Of a DNA stretch of 15,311 bases, positions 7,774-14,742 are shown piece after piece (positions within the stretch are counted from its first letter, which is position 1; every line of letters starts with the position of its first letter). The translations under genes were made by a program, and so were the position numbers. This DNA comes from Flavobacteriales bacterium UBA5869 (lineage in GTDB: Bacteria; Bacteroidota; Bacteroidia; Flavobacteriales_D; Crocinitomicaceae): NCBI GenBank assembly GCA_002432565.1, contig DJFP01000268.1, positions 971 to 16,281 on the forward strand, read 5' to 3'. The notes under the pieces were generated by a model. It had not been told where the DNA came from and searched no databases. It was given only the letters and a program-made list of their open reading frames with translations.

Positions 7774-7798
7774 GAATAGAAGTTTTACTGTTCTATTC
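7774..7798 (-). repeat. Inverted repeat immediately upstream of the SDR start codon
   Basis: GAATAGAA (7774-7781) and TTCTATTC (7791-7798) are perfect 8-bp arms with a 9-bp spacer, abutting ATG 7773. In RNA it would form a hairpin occupying the ribosome-binding region; in DNA it could be an operator. No T tract follows, so it is not a standard terminator for the upstream gene. Confidence 0.55.
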
Positions 7799-7819
7799 TA
7801 AAAATTACTGGAAGCGGGT

Positions 7820-8833
7820 TTATTTTCCAAAAACTTTATCCCAATAAACGCTAAAGTTTATTTTGCTGAAATCACGTGTACGGTTTGTGAATAGTTTCTC
7901 TGGTTTATGGTCCTTCAATTTGAAACCATATCCCATTATGGGGGTAGTGATTGTTCCATTACTGATAGTTGTTGTGGTTCCGAAGCGCAGATCGTGTATA
8001 ATTAAACTGTCTTTTCTTCGTTCCACAGCATAAAATCCGTTGGTGATATGTTCAATTTCTGCTATGCGGGAGTTTCCCTGCCAATTAACCTGTTCCAATA
8101 AGTGATGATTCTTCGGATGAATTTCAATCTGCCCGGGATCGAAAGGGGCAAAGAGCGATTTGTAGCCGATGTAATAATTCGAATCATCCTCTGCGATCAA
8201 ATCCCAGTAAAAAGAAGTTAACGGCATAGGAGTTACCATTGCTCTTTTGGGCTCAATGCCTGCCTGATTAAAATAGGAATCTGTATTACTGTAAACAAAC
8301 AATTTAATGCAAACTCCCCATAGTAAGTATAAAGACGAATAAATAATCCCGGTCAAGTTCCAGATTCTTCTTCTTTTTGACTCCCGTTTCATCAACAAAG
8401 CACCGATTAGTAAAATCATAAACGGTACTGTGTAAAGCGGATCAATTACAAAAACAGAATTGAAAGTCAGGCGCCAATCGAAGGGCCAGAAAAACTGCGT
8501 TCCATAATTAGTAAAAATATCTAAAAGCGGATGCGTAACGACGGATAGAAACCATAACAGGAACCAAGTTCTGCGGTCATAATTTTTCTTACTGAGTTTC
8601 ATGGAGATTGCAGTTAAAATAACTCCGCTAAGAATCGCAAACAGCAGCGAGTGGGAAAATCCGCGGTGAACCAATGCGGCATCCAATGGATCATAAAAGA
8701 AGAGCAAAAACACATCCAGATCTGGGATTGTTCCTCCAACTGCTCCCCACAGAGCCGCTCTTCCTCCCATTTTTCTGCCGGCGACAGCTTCTCCAACAGC
8801 TGCCCCTAATACGATTTGAGTCAACGAATCCAT
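7820..8833 (-). CDS. YdjM/YbcI-type membrane-bound metal-dependent hydrolase (PF04307)
   Basis: 337 residues. The N-terminus MDSLTQIVLGAAVGEAV is the family's canonical start, so ATG 8833 is secure. Putative metal ligands lie in PDLD (37-40), HRGFSHS (56-62) and HPLLDIFTNYG (101-111), all intact. Several hydrophobic segments in the first ~180 residues (FAILSGVILTAI, WFLLWFLSVV, VPFMILLIGALL, SSLYLLWGVCI) make an integral inner-membrane protein. The last ~150 residues are soluble and beta-rich. Reaction unknown; the E. coli homologue YdjM is LexA-controlled, but I see no LexA box here. A TACTTTTA box at 8845-8838 lies so close to the ATG that the transcript might be nearly leaderless; this is uncertain. 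Confidence 0.88.
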   Translation of the reverse strand: MDSLTQIVLGAAVGEAVAGRKMGGRAALWGAVGGTIPDLDVFLLFFYDPLDAALVHRGFSHSLLFAILSGVILTAISMKLSKKNYDRRTWFLLWFLSVVTHPLLDIFTNYGTQFFWPFDWRLTFNSVFVIDPLYTVPFMILLIGALLMKRESKRRRIWNLTGIIYSSLYLLWGVCIKLFVYSNTDSYFNQAGIEPKRAMVTPMPLTSFYWDLIAEDDSNYYIGYKSLFAPFDPGQIEIHPKNHHLLEQVNWQGNSRIAEIEHITNGFYAVERRKDSLIIHDLRFGTTTTISNGTITTPIMGYGFKLKDHKPEKLFTNRTRDFSKINFSVYWDKVFGK

Positions 8834-8949
8834 GTTCTAAAAGTAAGCGTTATTCTCAGAAAAGCAGTGTCTCTCCGGTTTGATTAAAAAAGTGGATAAA
8901 ATTGTTTAAAAAACTGGAATAATGAGTTATTTCCCCGAAAATATTTTTG

Positions 8950-8957
8950 TAACTTCA
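8950..8957 (+). promoter_or_regulatory. Possible -7 box (TAACTTCA) for the radC operon
   Basis: TAACTTCA resembles TAnnTTTG with two differences and lies 16 nt before ATG 8974, a spacing giving a short leader. No good -33 TTG upstream. It lies in the 140-bp divergent region between the YdjM-like gene and radC. Confidence 0.33.
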
Positions 8958-8973
8958 TGGAAAATAGAAAACT

Positions 8974-9666
8974 ATGCAAGTGCAAAAAACAACTATTCCC
9001 CACTGGTCAGAAGAAGACAGACCACGTGAAAAAATGATGCTTAAAGGAAGAAATTCACTTTCAGACGCCGAGCTGTTGGCAATCCTGATTGGAACAGGAT
9101 CAGGAAATAAATCTGCAGTTGATTTAGGTAGGGAAGTCCTTTTATTAGCGAAAGGAGATCTATACGAATTCGGTAAGTTGAGACTTTCTCAGCTTTGCGA
9201 GGTGAAAGGCATTGGTCAGTCAAAAGCTATTTCTATTTTAGCAGCTTTAGAACTTGGTAGAAGAAGGAAAGGAACCAAGGTTCAAAAACGTCGAAAAATA
9301 ACCAGTTCTGAGCGCGCCTTTGAAGAGTTGAAGCCTTATTTTACGGATTTGAGCCATGAAGAGTTCTTTGTAATGTATTTGAATCGTGCTAATGAACTTA
9401 TACAGGTAAAACAATTATCCATTGGTGGTGTTTCGGGAACTTACGTGGATTCCAAAATCATTTTTAAGTACGGAATTGATATGGGGGCATCGGCGATTAT
9501 ACTTTCTCACAATCATCCCAGCAGAAATCTTAAGCCCAGTGAGGCAGATCGAAAACTCACCAAAAATATCCAGCAATTCGGAGAACTGATCGAAATGCCT
9601 GTTTTGGATCACCTCATTATCACGGATAATGGCTATTTTAGCTTTTCAGATCAAGAACTTCTCTAA
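8974..9666 (+). CDS. radC: RadC family protein (UPF0758, JAB1/MPN-type putative metalloprotease)
   Basis: 230 residues, the normal length. An N-terminal helix-hairpin-helix-like module (about 25-100, LSDAELLAILIGTG, CEVKGIGQSKAISI) precedes the JAB/MPN domain. That domain carries the complete JAMM motif: an upstream Glu at 129/130, then HNHPS (179-183) and Asp192 ten residues after the second His. It is named for an early, withdrawn link to DNA repair; the actual substrate is unknown. ATG start is supported by the conserved beginning (HWSEEDRPREKM). The deacetylase-like gene follows 3 nt after the stop codon, so the two are cotranscribed. Confidence 0.93.
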   Translation: MQVQKTTIPHWSEEDRPREKMMLKGRNSLSDAELLAILIGTGSGNKSAVDLGREVLLLAKGDLYEFGKLRLSQLCEVKGIGQSKAISILAALELGRRRKGTKVQKRRKITSSERAFEELKPYFTDLSHEEFFVMYLNRANELIQVKQLSIGGVSGTYVDSKIIFKYGIDMGASAIILSHNHPSRNLKPSEADRKLTKNIQQFGELIEMPVLDHLIITDNGYFSFSDQELL

Positions 9667-9669
9667 AAA

Positions 9670-10956
9670 ATGTTGTTTTACGTTGATGAAATTTCCATAC
9701 GATTAATTTATACCCTGGATTTTGTATTCAAGGAACATGGATTGGAATATCAGCTTACAAATGACAAACACGTTTTTGAAACTTTCAAAGGAACCAAACT
9801 TTCTTATTCCGATTTTGAATTCGAACATTCCCCGGTTTTAACTCCTGCAGGTTTATTGTTTGAAGAAACTTTCCGGGGATCTGTTCTGACTGAAAAAGGA
9901 AGTTGGAATGGGGTAGAGTGCCTGAAATTGGACTCAGTTGTTGATCCTTTGGCAGCTATATTCTATGTGCTTTCCAGGTATGAGGAATACCATGCTTCGT
10001 CACCAGATGATCACGGACGTTTTACAGCAAGAGAAAGCATTCAAAGCAAATTCGGGTGGCTTCATCTGCAAATTGTAGAACGCTGGATTGAGGCATTTCT
10101 TCAGATATATGCTCCGGAACTCCTGGGAAAACTGGAATTGCAAAAAAGCGTTCGGGTTATTCCTTCGTTTGATATAGACAATACTTTTGCTTATAAGTGG
10201 AAGGAAGGCTGGCGCTCCTGGCTGTCAAACGGAAAAGATATCCTGAAGAACAACAAAGAGCGTTTGAAAAACCGGAAATCGGTGCAAAAAGGAGAATTGA
10301 CCGATCCCTTTGATTCTTTTGAAACCATTCGTTCTGTTTTTCAAAACTACCCGGAAACGCGTGTTTTTTGGCAGTTGGGCAATTATGCCAAATACGATAC
10401 GAATATTGCGTGGAATCATCCGCAGCACCAGAAGTTGATTTTGGAGTTGAGTGAATTAGGAAAAGTGGGCTTGCATCCCAGTTATGCAAGTAATCAGTCG
10501 GATGAAAAACTGAACCATGAAGTGCTCCGATTGGAGAAAATTACTTCAAAACCGGTTTTAGAATCCAGGCAGCATTTTTTGAAGTTAAATCTGCCGGGAA
10601 CTTATCTTCGCATGATCGAACGGGGTTTTGAAAAAGACTTCACCATGGGATATGCCGATGATTACGGATTTCGGGCAGGAACAGCCTATGAGCATGCTTT
10701 TTTTGATTTGCTTACTAATCGTTATTACCCGGAGTACCGTATCGTTCCTTTTGCGTATATGGACGGAACGCTGCTGGAATATAAGAAGCTGACCATTGAC
10801 CAAAGTTTAGAAGCTGTAAAGCAATTGATTGATGAGGTAAAAAAGTACGGTGGAACCTTCTGTTTTATCTGGCACAATGAAACATTGGCTGAAGCAGGTA
10901 AATGGAAAGGGTGGAGAAAAGTGTTTGATTCTACCTTAGAACAATTAAACGGATAG
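9670..10956 (+). CDS. Polysaccharide deacetylase-like (NodB-type) protein with DUF7033-like N-terminus
   Basis: 428 residues. Residues 1-160 resemble the DUF7033-type region that precedes deacetylase-like domains in Bacteroidota. Residues 161-428 resemble a carbohydrate esterase 4/NodB barrel: SFDIDN (166-171, motif 1 Asp pair), GLHPS (267-271, the His of motif 2), ESRQHF (298-303), DDYGFRAGT (330-338) and WHNE (401-404). The motifs are degenerate relative to classical CE4, so catalysis is plausible but unproven. There is no signal peptide, suggesting action in the cytoplasm, perhaps on an intracellular sugar intermediate. It starts 3 nt after radC (translational coupling likely); I know of no functional link between them. 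Confidence 0.8.
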   Translation: MLFYVDEISIRLIYTLDFVFKEHGLEYQLTNDKHVFETFKGTKLSYSDFEFEHSPVLTPAGLLFEETFRGSVLTEKGSWNGVECLKLDSVVDPLAAIFYVLSRYEEYHASSPDDHGRFTARESIQSKFGWLHLQIVERWIEAFLQIYAPELLGKLELQKSVRVIPSFDIDNTFAYKWKEGWRSWLSNGKDILKNNKERLKNRKSVQKGELTDPFDSFETIRSVFQNYPETRVFWQLGNYAKYDTNIAWNHPQHQKLILELSELGKVGLHPSYASNQSDEKLNHEVLRLEKITSKPVLESRQHFLKLNLPGTYLRMIERGFEKDFTMGYADDYGFRAGTAYEHAFFDLLTNRYYPEYRIVPFAYMDGTLLEYKKLTIDQSLEAVKQLIDEVKKYGGTFCFIWHNETLAEAGKWKGWRKVFDSTLEQLNG

Positions 10957-11088
10957 AACATTTTACCACAAAATCCCGAAGGGTTGGGACAAGTTGCACA
11001 AATTTTTAATGGTGCTTACCAGTGGGTATTATGTATTTAACACAGGTAACTTCCTAAGAGCTTTAAGAACTGAACATAGAACAATTTG

Positions 11089-11171
11089 GCACGCAGATTT
11101 CGCAGTCTCCGACTTTGTCGGAGCGCAGATTGTAACCTGTTTATCTGCGCAAATCCACTAAATCCGCGTGC
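11089..11171. repeat. Nested palindromic intergenic element (REP-like)
   Basis: An 83-bp block in the 251-bp gap after the deacetylase gene. Outer arms GCACGCAGATTT (11089-11100) and AAATCCGCGTGC (11160-11171) match at 11 of 12 pairs. Inside are a perfect 7-bp hairpin CTCCGAC-TTT-GTCGGAG (11107-11123) and a perfect 8-bp pair GCGCAGAT/ATCTGCGC (11123-11130 with 11143-11150). The CGCAGATTT-type wording recurs in it several times. I recall similar dispersed repeats in Bacteroidota genomes but cannot confirm copy number here. The rest of the gap (10957-11088 and 11172-11207) shows no gene. Confidence 0.65.
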
Positions 11172-11207
11172 TTTATAAAACACTAACGTTCCCTTTAAAA
11201 CTATTCA

Positions 11208-11486
11208 TTATAGATTAGCAAGCAGAAAACTATAAATTTTTAAAGCTAAGCGATTCTTTTCACCTGTTATTTGTAGGTCGATAAATTGAACCTGTTTGAG
11301 GAGATCAAAATATTTTTTGTAAAGTTCATCTGTTCTGTTTTGAATTCCAATCAAAATAAAAATAACCTGCGATACATCTGTTAAATACATACTTGCATCC
11401 ACACCGATATTCTGTAATGCAAAAATGAGCTTGGAATTTGTGATTTCACTTTCTATTAAAGTTAAAACTTGGTTTCTTTTAGTCAT
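11208..11486 (-). CDS. Small hypothetical protein
   Basis: 92 residues, ATG start at 11486. I recognise no named family. It looks largely alpha-helical, with alternating hydrophobic and polar residues (LIFALQNIGVDASMYL, DELYKKYFDLLKQVQF). There are no signal peptide or transmembrane segments and no cysteines, so a small soluble cytoplasmic protein is expected. Reasons to believe it: standard ATG, sensible amino-acid mix for the host, nothing competing on the other strand, and a -7-like TACATTTT box just upstream. It is bordered by the palindromic element on one side and the divergent GSCFA gene on the other. Confidence 0.55.
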   Translation of the reverse strand: MTKRNQVLTLIESEITNSKLIFALQNIGVDASMYLTDVSQVIFILIGIQNRTDELYKKYFDLLKQVQFIDLQITGEKNRLALKIYSFLLANL

Positions 11487-11492
11487 AAGTCG

Positions 11493-11500
11493 AAAATGTA
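11493..11500 (-). promoter_or_regulatory. Possible -7 box (TACATTTT) for the small hypothetical gene
   Basis: One mismatch from TAnnTTTG on the minus strand, placed 6 bp before ATG 11486, which implies a very short leader. No well-spaced -33 element. Confidence 0.28.
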
Positions 11501-11572
11501 ATGTCAGACGTGAACAAATATGTGCTAAAACTTCCTAATAATCTGCGTTTTAGCCTATTTATATACCTCAGG

Positions 11573-11598
11573 TACATATCTATGTATTTTAAATACAT
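11573..11598. repeat. Overlapping palindromes in the divergent region before the GSCFA gene
   Basis: TACATA-TC-TATGTA (11573-11586) overlaps ATGTATTT-T-AAATACAT (11582-11598), each with perfect arms. Together they give three alternating copies of a TGTAT/ATACA-like half-site in 26 bp. The layout is operator-like for a dimeric regulator; AT-richness lowers its significance. Confidence 0.45.
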
Positions 11599-11678
11599 TA
11601 AATTTGACGATTCTAATTTTATTCAGTGTTTTTTTAGATAAAAATTACTGTTTGGAAAATTAAAGTAATCCATACACC

Positions 11679-12614
11679 ATGCTTCTTTCCACAGCAAGCT
11701 TAAAACAGCCAAACTTCCCGAAAATCCGGCACGGAGATTCCATTGTGCAATTGGGTTCCTGTTTTTCTACCAATATGACCTACTGGTTTAAACGGGCAGG
11801 TTTTTCAGTGCTGGATAATCCGCTGGGAGTTATTTTTCACCCAATTCCTTTGGCGAAGCAAATCTTATTGGCTTTCGGGAAATCGGAACTTGGTGAGTTT
11901 GTTCAAAAAGAAGACGTGTTTGTAAGCTATGATGCGAGCAGTACGCTTTACTCCATGAGTTCGGCAGGATTGGAGGAATTGATGAAGAATCAGCTCCAGG
12001 TTTTGAAAGATTCGTTGGAAAAAGCCGGTTTGTTAATCGTGACATTCGGTTCTGCACATGGCTATCGGTTGAAAGTATCCGGAGAGTTGGCTGCTAACTG
12101 CCACCAACAACCACAAGTTTTGTTTGAAAAGGAACTAACTCCGGCAGAAGAAATGACTGCTGAATGGGATTTGGCTCTAAAAGAAATACGAAAAGTAAAT
12201 CCGGAAATTCAAATCGTTTTTACTATAAGTCCTGTGCGTTATATCCGTGATGGCCTGATGGAGAACTCATTGTCTAAATCAGAGTTATTCCGTTTGGTTT
12301 CTCTACTAAAGCGCAATTCAATAAATTATTTCCCGGCCTTTGAATTGGTCAATGACGTATTAAGGGATTACCGTTATTTTGAAGCCGATGGTGTTCATCC
12401 TTCAGAACCCGCAACGGAATTCGTGTGGGATTTTCTCAAAGAAGAACTTTTTTCGGTTCAAACACTTGAGCTGATAGATGAAGTGATGAAACTTCGAAAG
12501 ATGGAAGAGCATCGTTTGTTGTACCCGGAATCTAAGAAAGCGGATGAGTACCGCAATTTAGTAAAACAAAAAAGGGAAAGTTTCCTTTCCCAAAATCCAG
12601 TAGTAGCCTGGTAG
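11679..12614 (+). CDS. GSCFA domain-containing protein (PF08885)
   Basis: 311 residues, a typical family length. The name-giving motif GSCFS is at 26-30 (LGSCFSTNM). Later conserved stretches are FGSAHGYR (123-130), FTISPVRYIRDG (181-192) and DGVHPSE (237-243). The layout (early GSCF block with Ser, late DGVHPS with Asp and His) fits an SGNH-like hydrolase/esterase fold, though the substrate of this family is not established. No signal peptide, so probably cytoplasmic. The codons near the 3' end contain the terminator hairpin of the convergent sigma operon, and only 13 bp separate the two stop codons. Confidence 0.9.
   Translation: MLLSTASLKQPNFPKIRHGDSIVQLGSCFSTNMTYWFKRAGFSVLDNPLGVIFHPIPLAKQILLAFGKSELGEFVQKEDVFVSYDASSTLYSMSSAGLEELMKNQLQVLKDSLEKAGLLIVTFGSAHGYRLKVSGELAANCHQQPQVLFEKELTPAEEMTAEWDLALKEIRKVNPEIQIVFTISPVRYIRDGLMENSLSKSELFRLVSLLKRNSINYFPAFELVNDVLRDYRYFEADGVHPSEPATEFVWDFLKEELFSVQTLELIDEVMKLRKMEEHRLLYPESKKADEYRNLVKQKRESFLSQNPVVAW
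12563..12591 (-). terminator. Intrinsic terminator of the sigma-factor operon, inside the GSCFA 3' coding end
   Basis: On the minus strand GGGAAAG-GAAA-CTTTCCC (12591-12574) is a perfect 7-bp hairpin followed by six T, then G and four more T. It lies 37-65 nt beyond the stop of the membrane-regulator gene and within the last codons of the convergent GSCFA gene. In the + direction no T tract follows, so it is one-way. Confidence 0.75.
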
Positions 12615-12627
12615 AACTATCTTTATT

Positions 12628-13908
12628 TTAGTTATTCAGTAATACTATTGTTCCGTTGTATACTTTCGGTTCACCCGGAAGTGGGTTTTTCATCATCACC
12701 CTCCAAATATAAGTGGAGTTGACTTGTGCTAAAGAACCGGTTTGCATATCTGTACCATCCCAACCGTTAGAGGCGTCGTTTGTTTTGTAAAGCACACGGC
12801 CTGATTTGGCATCCAGGATTGTTAATTCAAACGCTGTATTTCGCTCAGTCAATGCATACGGCATAAACCTGTTGTTGCGCGAATCACTGGAGTTGATATT
12901 GAATGAGTTAGCCGCCTGCAAATTGTATTCTTCCTTGATAGAAATGGTTTTGGTTTCCGAAATCGCACATCCGTTCAAATCTTTTGAAGTGGCTTTTACC
13001 GTAATTTCTTTTCCGGTATAAGGATGAACGATCAGGTTTCCGTCCTGAACTTCACTGTGGTATTTTTCAACGCTCCATTGAACGGCATTTTCAGCACCTG
13101 AAATAGTGAATTCTACTGATGGAATACCATTGTTGTAAAGGATAGTCTGATCTGCGCTGATGTAAAGCTTATTATTTGGTTTGTTAACCGTGATTGTTTG
13201 GGAATTTTTCCCGGATACAACCTCAATCCCGCCTTCCGAAGTGGCGGTAAAAGTTCTTTTTGAACCTCCTTTGATCAATTGTGTTCTGTTGTTCTGAATG
13301 ACCGAAATTGTCAATGTTTCATTCGGATTCGTGATCTCTATCTCATCACCGATACACAAGTTTGTTTGTTCTAAGTGAACAGGCAGGTATGTGACTTTCG
13401 GATTGTTATTGTTTTCTTCTGTCGGAGTTTTAACTACGTATTGAACGCTTTGGTTGGAAGCGTTTTTCTGAGAAGAGACCTCTTTTGAACTTTGAGTAAT
13501 GTGATTTACTTCAGAATTCTGATAATTGGTGTGTTCAATTGGTGTTGACTGAGTAACCGCTTCCGCTTGTTTTTCAGCCTGTGGAGTGTTTGTCTGAGGG
13601 TTGGTATTCTTTGTTGTGTTCAAACGGCTTTCAGCAGAAGAACCTGTTTGAGGAGTGGTCGTATTTTGACTAACTACCGGAATGGTTTCCTTGGTGTTTT
13701 TGGTAGATTCCGATTGGGAATTCAAGGTGAAAAACAGGGCAGAACCAACCAGTACGGTACCAACTGAAGCTGCAACCCACCATTTACGGTAGAATGGAGA
13801 AGGAGTAGAGCCGTCTAAACGCTTAGACAAGGATTCCCACGCTGCCTCATTGTAAGGCAATTCATGGTTCTCGAGTGACTCTTTTAATATCTGTTCAATG
13901 TTTTTCAT
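12628..13908 (-). CDS. Single-pass membrane regulator (putative anti-sigma factor) with Ig/PKD-like region and CHU_C-like C-terminal domain
   Basis: 426 residues. Residues 1-40 are a short cytoplasmic head (EQILKESLENHELPYNEAAW), resembling heads of Bacteroidota proteins encoded beside ECF sigma genes. One transmembrane helix lies at about 43-62 (WWVAASVGTVLVGSALFFTL). Residues 65-170 are a Ser/Thr/Asn/Gln-rich linker without predicted fold. Two beta-rich Ig/PKD-like regions follow (about 180-325). Residues 333-426 resemble the gliding-motility-associated/T9SS type B domain: FELTILDAKSGRVLYKT, NGWDGTD, final YNGTIVLLNN. The ATG overlaps the sigma gene stop by 4 bp (ATGA), implying translational coupling and a joint function. 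Anti-sigma activity is inferred from context; no ZAS motif or FecR domain is visible. An N-terminal anchor rather than a cleaved signal is unusual for a T9SS-type tail. Confidence 0.82.
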   Translation of the reverse strand: MKNIEQILKESLENHELPYNEAAWESLSKRLDGSTPSPFYRKWWVAASVGTVLVGSALFFTLNSQSESTKNTKETIPVVSQNTTTPQTGSSAESRLNTTKNTNPQTNTPQAEKQAEAVTQSTPIEHTNYQNSEVNHITQSSKEVSSQKNASNQSVQYVVKTPTEENNNNPKVTYLPVHLEQTNLCIGDEIEITNPNETLTISVIQNNRTQLIKGGSKRTFTATSEGGIEVVSGKNSQTITVNKPNNKLYISADQTILYNNGIPSVEFTISGAENAVQWSVEKYHSEVQDGNLIVHPYTGKEITVKATSKDLNGCAISETKTISIKEEYNLQAANSFNINSSDSRNNRFMPYALTERNTAFELTILDAKSGRVLYKTNDASNGWDGTDMQTGSLAQVNSTYIWRVMMKNPLPGEPKVYNGTIVLLNN

Positions 13909-14474
13909 TGAGCGATTTTTGTAAATTTCTGTTTCAAATAATTCTGAAGGTTCATTTTGGCTTTTGCCAGGTTCGATTTCGAAGTTCCTTCACTGATTTC
14001 CAATATTTCCGCAATTTCTTTGTGCGTAAATTCTTCCATCACATACAAGTTGAATACCGCTTTGTAGGCCGGTGAAAGCTTGTTGATGGCTTCCATTGCT
14101 ACTTCTGCCTTTAACGTGGTGATCTCCCAATCTTCCCCGAATTCATCTTCTTCGGGAATGTATTTAAAATCATTGTCGTTATCGCTCAGCATCCAATCTT
14201 TTTTAGACTTTCGGATCGAATCAATGGCACAGTTCACTATGATTCTTCTCATCCAGCCTTCAAAAGACCCTTTTTTGTCGTAACCTTTAATATGTTCAAA
14301 GACCTTTATAAAACCTTCTTGTAAAACTTCCTGGGCCGAGTCTTTATCGCGAATGTACCGTTGGCAAACCACTAGCATTTTCCCGTAAAACTTCTTGAAT
14401 AATTGTTCCTGAGCCCTCCTGTCGGATGACTTACAGCCTTCAATTATATCTTCTAATTCCCAATTCTGCTTCAC
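13905..14474 (-). CDS. ECF-type RNA polymerase sigma factor (RpoE-like)
   Basis: 189 residues. Region 2 spans about 24-92 (AQEQLFKKFYGKMLVVCQRY, DSAQEVLQEGFIKVF, GSFEGWMRRIIVNCAID). Region 4 spans about 127-182 (LSPAYKAVFNLYVMEEFTHKEIAEIL, then recognition helix SEGTSKSNLAKAK). A short acidic linker joins them (SDNDNDFKYIPEEDE). The start is GTG 14474: an in-frame TGA lies four codons upstream and the next Met (33) would cut into region 2. The gene leads a two-gene operon with the membrane regulator, overlapping it by 4 bp. Its target promoters are unknown, but the TTTGAAC repeats upstream (14525-14627) could be autoregulatory. Gene order sigma then membrane partner is typical of ECF/anti-sigma pairs. 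Confidence 0.93.
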   Translation of the reverse strand: MKQNWELEDIIEGCKSSDRRAQEQLFKKFYGKMLVVCQRYIRDKDSAQEVLQEGFIKVFEHIKGYDKKGSFEGWMRRIIVNCAIDSIRKSKKDWMLSDNDNDFKYIPEEDEFGEDWEITTLKAEVAMEAINKLSPAYKAVFNLYVMEEFTHKEIAEILEISEGTSKSNLAKAKMNLQNYLKQKFTKIAQ

Positions 14475-14524
14475 TGTCTCAACTCAATAACGAAGGATGG
14501 AATGCATGGTTGCCTTCCGATCAT

Positions 14525-14627
14525 GTTCAAATGTTGAAAAATTCAAAAAAAAAACAAAATTTAAGCCCTGCGCCGATGCTGAAGCTCTAGCACAAGTATT
14601 TTTTGAAGCTTTTGAACACATTTGAAC
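14525..14627. repeat. TTTGAAC repeat cluster between the sigma operon and mdh
   Basis: TTTGAAC occurs at 14611-14617 and 14621-14627, with the near copy TTTGAAG at 14602-14608, a spacing of 9-10 bp. The reverse complement GTTCAAA is at 14525-14531, next to a TTGAA-AAA-TTCAA palindrome (14534-14546). The rest of the 268-bp gap (14475-14742) holds a possible minus-strand TAAATTTT box at 14556-14563 and the mdh promoter, but no gene I can support. Confidence 0.4.
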
Positions 14628-14665
14628 CTGTCTGTTTACAAATAACGTCATTTTACTGCTCAAAA

Positions 14666-14700
14666 TTTGCAACACGGGCAAAGTTTTATTCTTAAATTCG
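14666..14700 (+). promoter_or_regulatory. Probable promoter of mdh
   Basis: TTTG (14666-14669) is followed after 23 nt by TAAATTCG (14693-14700), close to the Flavobacteriales TTG/TAnnTTTG pattern at the long end of accepted spacing. The leader to ATG 14743 would be about 36 nt. Confidence 0.42.
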
Positions 14701-14742
14701 TTGCGATTTATAGCAATTAGTTATCATTTTAATCATAAAACA

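Noticed and set aside
10970..10995. CCC/GGG hairpin after the deacetylase-like gene as terminator
   Set aside because: Only three or four pairs and no T run follow.
14484..14681. 65-codon minus-strand reading frame in the sigma/mdh gap
   Set aside because: It starts with TTG, shows no family resemblance, has low-complexity composition and overlaps the region where the sigma promoter and repeats should be.
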